From NCBI RefSeq assembly GCF_031877795.1, contig NC_133971.1:978501-1042500 (forward strand): a stretch of 64,000 bases of DNA, in the 5' to 3' direction. The notes beneath the pieces were generated by a model. The model was given only the letters and a program-made list of their open reading frames with translations, did not search any database and had not been told where the DNA came from. Shown here one piece after another: positions 10,966 through 24,402 of the stretch. The translations under genes were made by a program, and so were the position numbers. Every line of letters starts with the position of its first letter. Position 1 is the first letter of the stretch. Origin of the DNA: Strix aluco (taxonomy: Eukaryota; Chordata; Aves; Strigiformes; Strigidae).

Positions 10966-13900
10966 CACTTTGAGAAGCACATAGCAAGAGAAAAAATACC
11001 AGAGAAGAACGGAAATAAGAGCAACATATGTAAGACAGTCACAAGAAGAGTTCGAGAAAGATGCACAGCAACAATCCCCCCACTCCCACCAGTGACACTC
11101 GGTCGCTTGCCTTCCTGAACCACACTGCCAGAACTGGCATGCTCCCTGCTAGAATCCAGCCTTTCTCTGTGTTTGTCAGGGCAGCCATGCCCAGGCTGGC
11201 ATGTTTTTCCAAGGTAGGGTGGCAGACTGCCGTAGCAGTATTTATCATTGTTCTTCATCAGAAATTAGTTGAGCACTGACTATCAAAAGGTTCAATTTTC
11301 CCCAGGTATCCCAAAGTTCAGGCTGTTCCTACTCAAACATCTGCTGGCAAGATCAGTCTTGTGGAAAGACCTTGCAGGAGGTTCAGGCTGCGGCTGAGCC
11401 AGGAGTGTTACAAAACCAGCTTTGATCTCCGCCGGATCCCCAAAGCACCAAGGTGTGCGAGAACACCTGCAAAGCAAATTTTGCCATGTTTTCCAAGTCT
11501 TAAAAAACAGCTCACCGCCTTGGACAGCCGAGTCAGTGCCCTCACCCTTTCTCCTGCCGTATCTGGCATGGGAATAGCAGGCACATGTGCTGGCAGTGAT
11601 GCTCAAGCAGCTTGACCCTTTTTTGGGGGGGGCAATACTCTCTTCCTCCTGAGGGGGCAGGTACTTTTGCATCGACCCTGATTGCTTTGGGTAGAGAGAG
11701 CAGGAATCTACAGCTATTTGGTGAGGCTGGGTCTGCCTTTTTTCCGTGGTTGGGGTAAAATTACTCCAGTTGAAAACGTGGTGTTGGATCCAGAGCATTG
11801 GGATCTCAAGTTTTCTGTAAAAGCTGCCTAACATCCTACCCACAGAAAGTTTCCTCTCAGACCAACGACATTTTGAGTCAGTGACCCAGCGCTTGCAAAA
11901 AAGGACTGCCAGAGCTTTCCAGAAAGGCATAATATAAAAAGAAAATAGGTCAGACTCTCTTAGAGAAGGACAGCATGGTTTGTTGAGTAGAGGTCAAGCT
12001 GCATCTCGCTGTATCTCCCTGAACTCTGTGTGCTCATATTTCAAAGCTGGATGGCTGCTTGCACCCATAGCACACGGGTCTCCAGTTGCCCGTTGACATG
12101 CAGCCTAATGGTGGCCGGGCTACATAAAAGCACTTTACATCAAAGGTCCCGCTGCGAGCGCTGGAACTGGCAGGACAGTACGGTGTATAGAGGATTAAAG
12201 TGCTGTCTCTGCAGGAACAGCAAGTGCAACTCTTACCTGAAAATCTTGGGCCTTAGAAAGTCTTGGGGAGAAAAAAAGTCTAAATGAGACACAAATTGTG
12301 GTGCACAACACGGAAGGAGATCAGCCCATCGTGTGGAGATGGCTGGAGAGGAGGGGGAAGAAAAAGGACCATTCCTGGGCCATTCAGCAAACGTGCTTTT
12401 CCATGATTATTAAAAACAGCTTATCCTTGTCAGCAGTTCGCACACATAAAGGTCACGTTGATAAATATTTACACACCTTGCCCAGCCTCAGCTGCACCAC
12501 GACCTGCAGCACTTCGCGGCGCGATGCAGCTCCTCCGCGGACAAAAGGGAAGAACTGAATCACCTAATTTATTAATTGCACTTGGTTCTGACTGAAAAAA
12601 CTCTTCGTGTTTATGCACAGACACCTCAGACAGCGATGCCGTCGGTAACACGAGCGCTAATGATGTAGAGATAACAAGATTCACACAATGGCCTTTGGAG
12701 TGAGGTTGTGCTCCTTGTATACTCACAGTTTGCACAGTGCTTGAGAAAAGGTACCAGACAACCTAAGTACGCTGTAGACTCCCACAGGCAATAGCTTTGT
12801 CTTGTTTCTATATGGATAATGAGCCTCAGCTAAATAATTATTAAAAATATTCATATTAATGCCATTAAAAACAAAAAAAAATTACTTCTCAGCCACCTGG
12901 TTGGGCTTGAAATAAGAAGAAAACTTTGATAAAGAGTCCATCACCTCTCACGGCATCCAGGGTGCAAATCTCGACAGAGCCACGGTGTTATGTAGTGTGG
13001 GAGCAGAACTTCAGAGGCACGCGGCTCTCCTTTCTGAGCTGCCTCCTACACTGCACTTAAATTAATGCTGCAGTTTACTTTTCTCTACTTTCAGTCCAAT
13101 ATAAGTTTGCCTTTACAAAATATGTAGCACTCACACCATAGCTCCTCAGGCCTGATCTTGTCTGCCCAGAAAAAAATCAGATTTTTCTTGGGTGTGTCTA
13201 GCAGAGTATAGATTTGTAGAAAAAATAACTTTAAATATTCCTGCAGAATTTCCATGGCAACTTTAGGTAGAAGTTTATTCTGAGAATCAGAAATAAACCA
13301 AGAGTGGAATGCACCGCTTTTACCTCTCAGCAAGGACTCTCTGAGCTATGCCTCATTTCTCCAGCTTCCCAACACCCCAGAACTAAACCGTGGTTTGGGG
13401 ACTGACTCGGAGGAAACTCTGTCACCTGTGGAGTCACGGCTCCTGCCACGTCCAGAGGCACCGGTGTGGCACTGCCGCGCCGCTGCCAGCCCTGCCGAGC
13501 TCCAGATGGCCCCGAGGCAGCGAGATGTGGAAGCGCAGAGGAGGGGGAAAAGCCAGGGAGCGGTGGCTCAGCTTCCCAGCCAAAACTACCAAAATTGTTC
13601 TACCACTTCTTGCACCGCCGCCGTTCAGGGGTTCCCAGCAGGAAGCAGGGAAGCAAAATCAACACCAGCTGTGGCAACTGCCAGCAGTGCCCAGCCCCGA
13701 GCGCCTGCAAGCCAGGAAATTTCAGGGGAGACAGCACAGGGGCTTGGAAAGCCCCTTGGTAATGAACCGCCAGGTTACTGAGTGGGGTGTCCCTCATGCA
13801 ACCGCGGGTACCCTGTTCCTCGAGGACAACTACAGATTTGGTTTGGCCCCTGGATCTCAGTGACTATTTACATAAACATCTGCTGTTACAACAAAGTTGA

Positions 13901-16900
13901 GGCCAGACTGATGCGCCCCACATGGGCTGCTGGAGGGGCATCCTCTCTCACAACATGTCACGATAGAGGAGCAAAGAGAAATGTCATTAAACCCCTCCAA
14001 CCTTCACCACATCCTGCGCAAAACATGGTTTTTCCTGCTGATTCCAGTTAAAAGTGAAAGGCAGACACAGCCACTGATCGCTCCCCCTCATTATCTCCAC
14101 ATTAAAGACATTATCATTGTGATGCTGAGGGACACACCATCTCTCTCTACAGCAAGTCCTTTAAGCAACAGCACAATCTGAGCTGCTTCTAATTCCTGTA
14201 TGTACAATGTGCTTATCACCTCGGTAGGGCACAACTTTCCTTTTCCTTCAAAAATACTTAAAAATAAGTAATTTTCTCTGTAACACTGAAATCACTGTCA
14301 TATAAAAAACTCTGTAATACTACTACAAAAAAAAAAAAAAAAGCTGAATGAAATTCTCAGTGTGAACATCATCTCTCTCTAACAGATACAGCATGTCTTC
14401 TTCTTCCCTTTTGACAATGCTCTACAATTTTAAAATAGCCTCCGAGGACACCCTGTGCCAGAGCTCTGCAGAGGATTATCGTGCCTGAAGGCAAAGAGCA
14501 AACCCCCACCAAGCGCCTCTGCGTCGCTCGGATGCCAAAAAGCAGAATCGCCTCTGACCTCAGCAGAAAAAGTTTCTGAGGTGTGACCTTGGGTGGTCAC
14601 AGCTTCTTCTCTGCAGGCGCTGCAACCCTCCGCAGGCATTTTGGAGCTGGGCACATCCACCCTGTGCTGGGACAGAGAAACCCGTGAGGGACCGCGGGGA
14701 GCGGGATGCGTTGGGGGGTGCTGGCGTCCCCCGCACTAACGTCACACCGTTGATGGGCACAAGGACGAAAGCAACTTCAAGCCTTCAGTCTCATTTTCTT
14801 TGAGGACACTGCGCCTCTGAAGCCAGTTTCGGGCATTTTTGTGTTTGTTTCCAAGAGGTCAAACAAGCTGGTGGAGGTGGGGAAGCCTGGGCTCTGACTG
14901 ACGAGGGCTGTGCGGAGGGAGCGGGTGGAACCCCTTGCACAACAGCAGGTCGTCTCTCCAGGGACAGCTTCCCCAAAAACCTGCTCCCTTCTCCTTCCCA
15001 CTGATAATGTCTCAGGCACAGGTCGTTCCTGAAACACGGATTAAATATAAAATAAAAAAAAAAATAAAGCCATACTCTTTACGCAGAGAGCCTGTTGCGA
15101 GCCACACAGCAGTGATGCAATGGGATTTCTCTGACACATCAGCCAGATTTTGCTACTCTCAGCTGTTTTCCTGATGCCCCACTGAGCTCTACGCTTCCTT
15201 CAAGATACACAGCAGTGGAAAACAGCGGGAATGACCAAAAACAGGGCGCAAACACAGACTCAGCACAGCTGGGAGCCGAGTGCTGAGTCCGGGCTCACAC
15301 GGCACTGAGGGGTGCTGCGCCCCAAGGTACCGGGCTCCTCCCTGCCTGTGCGGCGGGGGCAAGGGGGACCTGCCACCCCTGGCCACCCATCACGATGGTC
15401 TGGGGACAGCAACATCAGGGCACGGCTACAGATTTCTCACTGTAGGCAGGATAATGCGTTAAAATCCTGCAAAACTCCATTTTAGTGAAGTTTGAACTCT
15501 CTGAGGACATACGCAAGTAAATTGGCATCTACACCCCCTGAGTTTTGAAGGATGATGTCCAGCCTCCTCAGTCCCTTTTAGAAAGAGCCAATAGTCACAG
15601 GGAAATCTGGTTTACTTCCTAATGAGGCAACAGAAACAGCTGGATGCATCCCTCTGCATCACCACTTTCTGCTCAGATGCTTTAACATCCAGGGGATGGG
15701 CCCCCTTAAATCACTCTGCAGGTGCTTCAGTAATTAAGGATCAGTTAAAAAGAAAAACAAACAAACAACAAATGCCATAAGGGAAATGCCTTTTCATATC
15801 CAGTTGATGCTGGGATTTTTCCTGCCCCTTTTTTCAGAAGTTCAGTCAGTCTGGCAGCAAAACCAGGGTGGCATTATGCTGTAACAGAGCTCGAGGCGGG
15901 GAGGTTTCCCAGCACACCCTCGGCGCTGACTGGGATTCCTGGATGGACCTGACAAGAGAGGAGTCTGCCTACGATTTCAGCACTGGGGGAGAAAGAAATC
16001 CTGACTGCTTTCGTGTTTCAAAAGCTTTTAAAGCATTTTGCAGATTCCTTTTCTGTTCTCGAAGCGCCGGCTCCCTGCTGTCCCTGCCCCAGCATCAGTG
16101 GCAGCAGCGGTACCTGGGTGCCCGTCTGGGACATGCCCATCCCACAGCCACCGTCATCTGGCTCCATCATCTCATGGGAGACACTTACCAGCATCTGCTG
16201 CGCCGCTGCTCCTTGACCTGCCGCAGGCAGGGCTGCTCCTTTTTCAGTTAAAAAGATCAGTTTGGGAGTATATTGATAGGGTGCTCCAGCTTCAGACCAA
16301 TTTACAGCGATGGTGATACCACAAACACTTAAGATCTGCTTTGTGAGGACCTTCCAGTTTTCTCACGTAACATAAGCAAGAATACACTTGAAAGTAAGAA
16401 TTATTTTTAGCTTTGATCTCCCAGCTCCAACTACAAACTGATTTGCAACTAACTTTTCTATGCTCCAAAGCAAAGGAGGAGGGGACCACATCTCCCTGTT
16501 TCTCTTAAAAATGTTGCCTCTGTTTACCAGGGCAACACAGCTTCTCCTAACAGACAAAAACATAGTCCGACTTGATTGTTTTACAAGAATTCTCAGAAAC
16601 CTACACTGCGTAATAGTATTATGTACAATTATGCTGCCCTCAGAAATACACACAAATATTAAGGTTTATTGTCACAGAAGTCAAAAGAAATATTAGTTTG
16701 ATAGATGTGGTGTTTATTTTTCTCACAACATTTTTCCTTGCTCTCGCTCTGCTCTGTTCAATTCAGCTATTACAAACCTTACGGCGCCGATTCTTCTTCC
16801 ACACTCAAATAGCCCAACTGACTTCATGGCCAATGTGTATCACAGGCGTGAAAGGAAAAACTGTGGATGCAAGAAGCCCGCAAGATAATGCAGTGACAGA

Positions 16901-18615
16901 GGCTCGCACACACTCCCAGCACAATGCTGAGCAGGAGCATTGTCACTAGGAAATTGGTTTGGCATTTCTATACAATTACAAAAGCAAGAGGAAATATACT
17001 GAATTCCAGCCCTCCAGCAGTCCAGCGCGATAAATAACTCCAAACGCTCCTCAGCTGCAATATTATTCAATTAAACAAATACTCCATCACCCAGGGAACA
17101 TTATTACTTAGAGAAACATAAAGACAGGAAATCTAGTCCGCAAGACAAACATGGACCAGAAACAGAGGACGGGAAATCACGAACCAAAGTCAGGCCAAGG
17201 GGGAGACGCCTGACCAAAGCGATTCCCAGCGCCCCTGCAACAAGATCTGTGCAGATACACAAAAGGTTAATTTGGGCTCCTGTCTTGAGCAGTGCGGCCA
17301 AACAAAACCACTGGCATTTCCCCAATAAGCAAACATGAACAAGAAAGGTGTTTGGGTTTGGTTTGTTTTTTTTTTTTACATATGTAAAACAAACATGAGG
17401 ATTATTTATTCTGTTGAACAAACATGGAGTGGGCTTCACCAAAAATTTCGAAAATAATCTGCACAAAGAAAGCAAAGGTTTAAGTTCACTGGAAGGGAGG
17501 CTTCAGATCTGGTGTTGACACAGTGTCAAGAGGGTAGGTAGAGTTTGGGGCTCTCCAGCTGACATCTTGGGTCACCTGTAGCAAATTCCCTTCACCTTGC
17601 TGCCTCTCAGTTTGGGATTTTCAAAAATGGAAGTAATCAAACGGGTGCAAGTGCTAGAAAATAAATCTGCAAAAATCTAGCACCTGAATGAGACCAATGC
17701 CCAGGTATTTCATGATTATAACTAATAGCCTTAAGATTGGTGAATAGATACACTAGTATTACTAGAAAGGCTTTATTTCTTTAAAAAGACAAACTGAAGG
17801 GTTTATTGAATTCCTCAGATAATTCCTCTTTTGCCTCACGTACCAGCCACGTTATCCAGCACTTAAGAGCTGATGCACAGGAGAACAAGAACAGGTTGGG
17901 CTTGTGCCCTTTTTGTTTGCTGTTTTTTGGATCTTGTTTGTTTTCCCTTAGTCCTTCAATTCCTCCTTATTTGACATGTCCTGCAGGAGACTCAGAGAGG
18001 AAGTGTTTCTGATTACCTCAAAGTTAATAAAGACAGGGCCCAAAACAGTGCTGGGGCATAAAGGGTGTCTCCCAACAAACCAGACTTTGTTTGTGTGGCA
18101 TCTGCAATGACCAGATGAGAAAACCCCGTTCTTCAGGTGGTGTGTCCTGTGCCTGTGTGAACCCTGTTCAAGCCATCCCATGAAATCACTTGACCCAAGG
18201 TGTGCCAGACAGGGAGAAACAAAGCAGGAATGAGTTTCCAAAGAATTATTTTTTTTCTCTTGTTCTTTACATACAGAGTGCGAGCTCCCCGCGAGGACAC
18301 ACAGAGTGAATTGTGGCTGCAGAGATATTGATTAGGAAAAGGTCTCGCAGCCAGCTTGGCTGGGGCAGTTCACAACAACTTGTAAGGTGTGGGTAAGCCT
18401 CGACCCCTGCCTGTGCCTCCTGCCTGCATCAACCGGCCTCTTTTACCCCAAATCTGCCACCACCAAGACTCCAGTTTTTCCCCCTGTTTTTTTAGCAGAC
18501 CTTTCTTGACCCCAACAGTTCCCCGCAGCCTGGACCGGGCTGTTCTGCTCTCCCACAAAACACCAACAACCTCAAGTAGCTTTGAAGGGAAGCTGCTACA
18601 AGTATACTTGAAATT
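10966..18615. other. Long intergenic stretch without recognised genes
   Basis: No exon of a known family was recognised over about 7.6 kb. Several frames of 120-210 codons (for example minus strand 11292-11930, plus strand 13390-13863) are compositionally mixed, have no motif and overlap one another in other frames. A 16-base poly(A) run lies at 14326-14342 and a short poly(T) near 17365. Regulatory elements of ELL2 or GLRX could lie here but cannot be seen by eye. Confidence 0.45.
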
Positions 18616-18620
18616 GCTAA

Positions 18621-19303
18621 TGTACAGGGACCTGTAAAATAAGACATTTAGTTTTAATGTTAGACATCACTTACATTTTACTAGCTTTTATTTTTTCCTG
18701 TATTTTACTGTAATGTATATAATTTCATTTATACTTTTTCCTAACTGCCCTCTGTACTCATTACCCAGTTACCCACTTGTAAGATGTTTTGAAACCTTTA
18801 ACTCCTTGCCTGGTAAAGATAAGACAGACCTTAGACAGTCTGAAAAACTCCCTGAGTACATCCCTAATAGCAGGAACCTAAAGAAACAAGGGCCTAAGGA
18901 GACGCCAGTGTCAAGAGAAGTGCTGAGAGCTGGAACAAACAGGAGCTGAAGGACGGACGAAGTAACTCTCTGACCAGAGATGGACAGTAGAGACCTAAAT
19001 TTCACTGAGGGACAGTGTGAGAAAGGCTGTGGGGACCCCTAAGGAGGGGAGAAGACCCTCACTATTTTTACTACGCATGCTCAGGCTATGTAAATGATTC
19101 TAAGAACCCATTAGCATAAGACTGCCTTTTCTAAGAAATCTGATGCATATGTATGCTTTCTGTGTGTATTAGTCAGAGAGTTTTGTTAGAAAGGGCGGCA
19201 CTTGTGGTGGAGCGACCCCCAGTGCTGCCCAGCACTGCCAATAAAGAATCCCTGCTGAACAGTTATACTCATTCCTGACTGTTGAGTGAAGCTCTTTGTT
19301 TCA
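18621..19303 (+). mobile_element. Probable solo LTR of an endogenous retrovirus
   Basis: The segment has LTR character: TG at the left, CA at the right, an AATAAA at 19240-19245 close to the right end, and no primer-binding site or internal retroviral sequence after it. This fits a solo LTR left by recombination between the two ends of an old provirus. The left boundary is approximate, and I do not see a clean target-site duplication. The family (ERVL-like or other) is not certain. It is a broken fossil with no coding part. Confidence 0.5.
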
Positions 19304-19439
19304 GCTTCACCTTCTGTCTTCTCTAAAACTGTAATTTTCAAAAACTGAGGTTTCTGCCACCGGTGAGGCTGATGAGAAAAGCAAAGACGTGTCTTCTGCA
19401 TATTAATGGACAGAGGTGGTGACATCCTTCCCATCCCCA

Positions 19440-19870
19440 GCATCGACACTGGGTCGTGCCCCCAACACCAGAGACGGGCGTTTTGGGGAACGCCGGACTT
19501 TGCCCCCTGCCCCCATCCCAGAAGAATCGTCCCCACTCAAAAACGGGACCAGGCGTGGAACCGGCCACCGAAACCGTTGGGCGGTGGATGGGGCGATGTT
19601 GCGCGGGGCGATGCTGCGCGGGGCCGTGCGCGGGGCCGTGCGCGGGGCGATGCGCGGGGCGATGCTGCCGCCCGGCGGAGGTTGCGCGCCGCGCAGCAGC
19701 CCGGGGGCGGCCACGGCTTTCCTCCTCCCTGCCCCCCCCCCCCCCCCCCCCCGCCTTTCCCCGTCCGGGTGTTTTTAGGGGGAAAGCGGGGGGTGACGCT
19801 TTGTCCCGGGTTCAGGGGGCAGCGGCTGAGGAGGGGCTGCGGTACCATCGTGAAGGCAGCTGCAACGAGA
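19440..19870. promoter_or_regulatory. GC-rich, CpG-dense island
   Basis: Very high C+G with many CpG pairs, in contrast to the AT-rich flanks, resembling a CpG island. It includes a minisatellite and a run of about 20 C at 19732-19751. No known gene starts here. It might be a promoter of an unannotated noncoding transcript between ELL2 and GLRX, or simply a GC-rich repeat. Frames of about 100-155 codons across it look like GC artefacts. Confidence 0.4.
19589..19672 (+). repeat. GC-rich minisatellite, ~12-16 bp units
   Basis: Repeated units built on GCGCGGGG followed by CGATG, CCGTG or CGATGCT occur about six times in tandem. Units differ in length, so this is an imperfect minisatellite inside the CpG-rich island. 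Confidence 0.75.
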
Positions 19871-19882
19871 TAGGTATAGCTT

Positions 19883-19886
19883 AAAA

Positions 19887-19921
<35 letters not shown>
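19883..19921. repeat. (AAAT)n microsatellite
   Basis: About nine AAAT units, nearly perfect. Simple repeat flanking the GC-rich island. Confidence 0.93.
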
Positions 19922-22675
19922 CGGTTTGCTTTTGGTTTGAGTTTTTCTGGGGGCAGGAGGGGGCGCTGAAATATTCCAACCGAGTGGTTCCCTTTGCCTG
20001 CTTCTCACGAAAAAAAAACCCACAAAAAAACCAAAACCCCAAAACCAAAACAAACTCTGAGAGCCGAAGGGCCCGAGCAGGACGCAGGGGGGGGGCTGCG
20101 GGTTTTGGGGAGCAGGAGTCTCCCGACACCCACCCTCTGCGGAAGCTGCATCCCACAGGATCCCACCCTCCGCTGCCTGCACCAGCCCACAGACACGTTC
20201 ATCTCTACCAACAAGAGTTAGAACAGCCATCCTGAACAGGTAACCCCTAATTTTTGCTATAAACAGGTATAAAGAGCAAGAAAAGGACGGTCCACGAACG
20301 GCGTCCCCGAGGTCCCCATGTGCCGTTCCCACGGTCACCCCTGCCAGAGTGGCCTGACAGTACCCCCTGGCCACACGCGGGAGGTGGCAGAAGGCCTGCC
20401 TAATCCTGAAACCCAGAATTTACGGGTTATTTCCCAAGCGTGGACAACTGTCACGCCACATTTCTGGGAAAAGAACTTTTTAAAAGCCTGTTTGTAATTA
20501 CAGGAAGAGAGGGAGCCCCTGTCCAAGCTGTCTGTGTGTGTGTAAACTGGCAGTAATACTACATTCTCAGTCAAAAGGAATGTCTTCGGCGATACATACA
20601 GAACTGTTTACTTCTGCCATGTCACTGCAATGTCCAAATAGTGTTTGTTTTCCTACCGACTGCTTATTAAAGGAAGGGGATGACATGGGGGCGGGGGGAC
20701 AGGGATGTGCAAAGCACAGAGCCTGGCTGGTTTTCTAAAAGCTTCCCTTAACTAGACAAGATTGTAGCCCCCTGTAATACATACAGATAACATCTGTGCT
20801 TATCACGGGACAAGGAGCTCCAGGGCACCAGTCACCAAATAATCAAACAGCCCCGCAAGCTTGGCCGGGTTGCCTATGCGCACAGGATGGTCTGGGGTGT
20901 TTTACACCAAAACTCACATTTTTTTCTCGGTGACTGTGCACAGCCAGAGCGTGCACCCTTGCAGACTCACACCACACCTTTAGCATCACAACCACAACCT
21001 CGTGTGTGTGGGAAATGCTCCTACACCCTGTTTTTCTCTGATTTTGTAAATACCTGGTGAACAGCATCCCAAACCTCTCTCCCTTTGAGATGTCAGGTCT
21101 CCTTTCCCCCTTTTCCCTCTTTCCCAGTCATGTTTCTCCACCTCCACCCCTAGCTGGCTCTATCTAGCACCCACCACAGCAGGCAGCTCTCTGCAGACAA
21201 TTTGTTTGGGGGATTTTTTTTAACCTGACAATGCCTGTCCTGACACTGGCCAGCCATGGGCAAAGCCTTCCCGAGGCTCTCTGCGGAGAGCGAGCTGCCG
21301 GGCTGTCATCTGAAATACAGCCTGCAATTGGAAGACGTGTGGGCACCACCTGCCAGGAAGAATGGACTTTTCACCGCTGGATTACAGTTCTTATTTTCTT
21401 GTTTTATGGCACAGCAGCATTTATACGTGGATTTAAACAGAGGGTTAGAGCTCCAGCTAACTCCACACTGAGAGCTGACACTACAGACCATGACGTTTCA
21501 CTTATCAAGGTTTAGTAGCATCCCCCTTGTTGTCCATTTAGTTTTTGCCAGATATTGTCAGGTGTTCAGACAGGGTCCACGTGCCTTTATTGAAAGTTAA
21601 GCAAACAATGCAATGAGAATAAATTCAGTATTGAACCAGACAAGAAAAAAACAGCAAATGCAAGTGATACATTCATCATCTCCCACCCCCTGCTCCCTTT
21701 CCTCCCCCCACCCTCCCCAAAGGGGAATTTATCTGCCCATGCACCTAGACCAGGGGACGCAGAAGTGGGGCTGTACCCCCAAAGGCACCAGCAGCAATGG
21801 GTATCACAAAACCTCTGAGTAGCCCAGCTGGGCTTTTAGCTTTTGCTGGTTTCCCTTTTAGGCTATTTTTAAAGGGTGATAAGAACAGAAGCTGACTTTT
21901 CTTCTTCAGGGAGAGAAATGCTTGTACCTAAAACTGGACAAATTGCAGGAAATACTACTTCAGTGTTCTTATCACTGCGGGTAGGATTACTTAGTTAACT
22001 TCCCCCGCTGCGCTTTCCCCAAACCAGTCACCTTTTAAATCTGTTAATTTGATGTATGCAGGACTTAAAAGGTGCACTTAGGTGGTGCCTAACCTTTGCT
22101 GTAGTTTCAAGATGGGAAATCAGGTACTTAAACCAGATGACACCTACTCTGAAGGCTAATGCACACCAGCTGAAAGGGACTAGCAGAGAAAATAGTCTGG
22201 GAAGAGCATCTGGTCTCGGGATGCTTCTGTTTTCCTACAAATAAGAGAATGAAAAATAATACTGAAAGTTGAAACTGAGGAGAAGTTACGCTGCCCAGGA
22301 CTTTTTGTGGTGTAGCAAGCAGACGGCCGTTGCCTGGAATGCAGCTGTGGTGCACAAAGACCTGCCTAAACCCAACTGCCTAAATTTTACTTTCTGAGGA
22401 CTGAAAAGCAGTGGATTGAGCTCAAAATGCATATTTTTCTGTAGACACTGGAGCAAGTTTCCTTCTACAGTGCTGATGCTGCAGAAAACTGAATTTGGGA
22501 CGCCCTGTTTGGGTGGAAGCAGAGCTCTTGTGCCTGCTTGTCATGTGCAACGTCAATTAACTGAAAAAAAGATAGTGTGGGCCCTGGTGTTGGTTTTCCC
22601 CTTCCAGACTCATGAACCTAAGTTGAATTTCTTTGTTCTCCTTCTCTTTATTTTAAACAGCTATAATGTCAGTGG
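19922..22675. other. Intergenic stretch, no gene recognised
   Basis: No exon with family similarity is seen. The stretch has A-rich (20008-20055) and TG-rich patches, and short frames only. Confidence 0.45.
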
Positions 22676-22679
22676 GTTG

Positions 22680-23165
22680 CTTATATTTGGTGAGTGGCCC
22701 AAGGTGTTTGTGGGGATTTCTCTCCCGCGTAGACCAGTCCTGGGCTCCCTCCCCAGTACAAGGGAGATGTGGACATGCTGGAGTGAGGCCAGCAAAGGGC
22801 CATGGAGGTGATGAAGGGATCAGAGCATGTGTCACACAAGGGGAGGCTGGGGGAGCAGGGGATGCTCGGGGGCGGGGGGGTCTTGCCCACATCCATAAAT
22901 ACCTGATGGAGGAATGAAGATGATGGAGTCAGGCTCCTCCCAGTGGTGCCCAGTGGCAGAACCAGAGGCAACAGGCACAAGGTGAAATGCAGAAGGCTCC
23001 ACCTAGGCATAAGGAAAACATTTTCTTTGTTTTGGATGTGGAGGCTCCATCCTTGGAGACACTCAAGGCCTGATGGGCCACAGCCCTGAGCAACCAGCTG
23101 GAGGTGGCCCTGCCCTGAGCAGGGGCTTGGGCTGAGTGATGTCCAGATGTCTCCGTTACCCCGTG
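22680..23165 (+). mobile_element. Degraded CR1-type LINE tail
   Basis: The order of blocks ('ggagatgtggacatgctgga', 'gccatggaggtgatgaaggg', a 'ggcaacaggcacaaggtgaa'-type block and a final 'gatgtccagatgtctccgtt') follows an avian CR1 3' half, but similarity is weaker than in other copies. It is an older insertion just outside the left palindrome arm. Confidence 0.65.
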
Positions 23166-24167
23166 CAAATTAAACATTTGGGAAATGTTAGTGACTCCCA
23201 GGCAATAAACAAACTTAGTTCAACAAAAAGCGGAGCAGGGCCGAGCCGCTTAACAAAATCTGAGCTAAATATTGGACTGCGTGTGCCCAGCGATGGTGTG
23301 ATGCGTTGTGTACAGTTGTTTACCACCCCTGTAATAAAGCAACTTTATGTTGGTGCGTGGATGGTATGAGACAGATTCTTCCCGCAGGAGGGACGCTGCA
23401 GCGCTGGGGACTCTGTGGTCCCGCTGAGCTTCTCACTTGCGGGGGCAATGGCACCGCCTCAGCTCGACAGCAGAAGTCTGGGCAGGTTTAGCCCCACGGG
23501 GCTGGATACCCGACTGCAACGTGCACGGCTTCGGCTCTGTGAAGGATTGCAGTCTTCAGATTTCTGCCTCTGCCACGTTTACAGAATCGGACTTAGTTGT
23601 GTCACCCGATAGGGGTGCTGAATCCCTCTGGTCCCATCAACGTGTTCCCTAAATACATTTTCAACCCAGGTCAGCTAAAGGAACAATCTGGGACTTTTTC
23701 AATGCTGGAAGTGGTTCTTCGAGCACTTTTGGTTCCCAGTTCACGTCTGGGGGAAAACACAGACCTTCTGGAACCGCAGCAAGGCCGAGCAGCCGTTTCG
23801 GCCCTCGTGGAAGCTGTAGGCAGGGAATCCCCTGTTATGGAAGGTCTGCAGGAAGGAATACGGACACACCACACAGTTTTGGGTTTTTTCCCTTCTGGGG
23901 TGGGAAGGCTGTATGGCACAAGAATGGCTGATGATTAACTTACTCACAGGCTTCCTACTGTCCGTACTGTCCCCCCAAGGAGATTTCAGCATCCTGCAAG
24001 AGGTGAGCTGAGGGGCAGGTCAGGCCTAAGCAAACCCGGCGTCGGGGGGAGAGGCAGCAGCAGGAGCTCAGCCCCGGCAGTGCTGCAGCTCGTGAGCAGT
24101 TCCCGCAACCCTCGAACCACGGCACGAGCTCCGAAACAACAGCTGAGTGTCTTCTGCCCGTGAACTG

Positions 24168-24174
24168 TGACTCA
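24168..24174 (+). promoter_or_regulatory. AP-1/TRE-like TGACTCA site upstream of GLRX copy A
   Basis: A perfect TGACTCA heptamer lies about 235 bases before the GLRX start codon. AP-1 and related bZIP factors bind this motif, and redox genes often carry such sites. It does not meet the full antioxidant-response consensus, because the GC after the spacer is missing. Its mirror is at 38078-38084. Confidence 0.35.
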
Positions 24175-24302
24175 GTCGGGCAGTTTGGATTTTCCAGAAG
24201 GACAGAGGGAAAGCAAAAGTATTTCTGCTTTGAACCCTCAGTCGGGTGAAGAGATGACATCCTCGTGGGAGGAGTTTCCAGGGAGGGAGGCACCGTGCAG
24301 CT

Positions 24303-24310
24303 GATAAATA
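24303..24310 (+). promoter_or_regulatory. TATA-like box of GLRX copy A
   Basis: A GATAAATA element sits about 95 bases upstream of the ATG, in a position and GC-rich setting that fit a core promoter with a short 5' UTR. The identical mirror sequence precedes the second GLRX copy at 37942-37949. Confidence 0.45.
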
Positions 24311-24402
24311 GCTCGGCCAAGATCGAGATCGCTGCCGTCCCGTCCCTTCTGCCTGCGGAGTGGTGGTGAGGGGCAGCGCTCCGCTCGGCTGGGAAGGGCA
24401 GC

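Noticed and set aside
14326-14342. Poly(A) run as the tail of a processed pseudogene
   Set aside because: No recognisable coding sequence or target-site duplication lies upstream. Similar A runs at 54480 and 56927 are also isolated.
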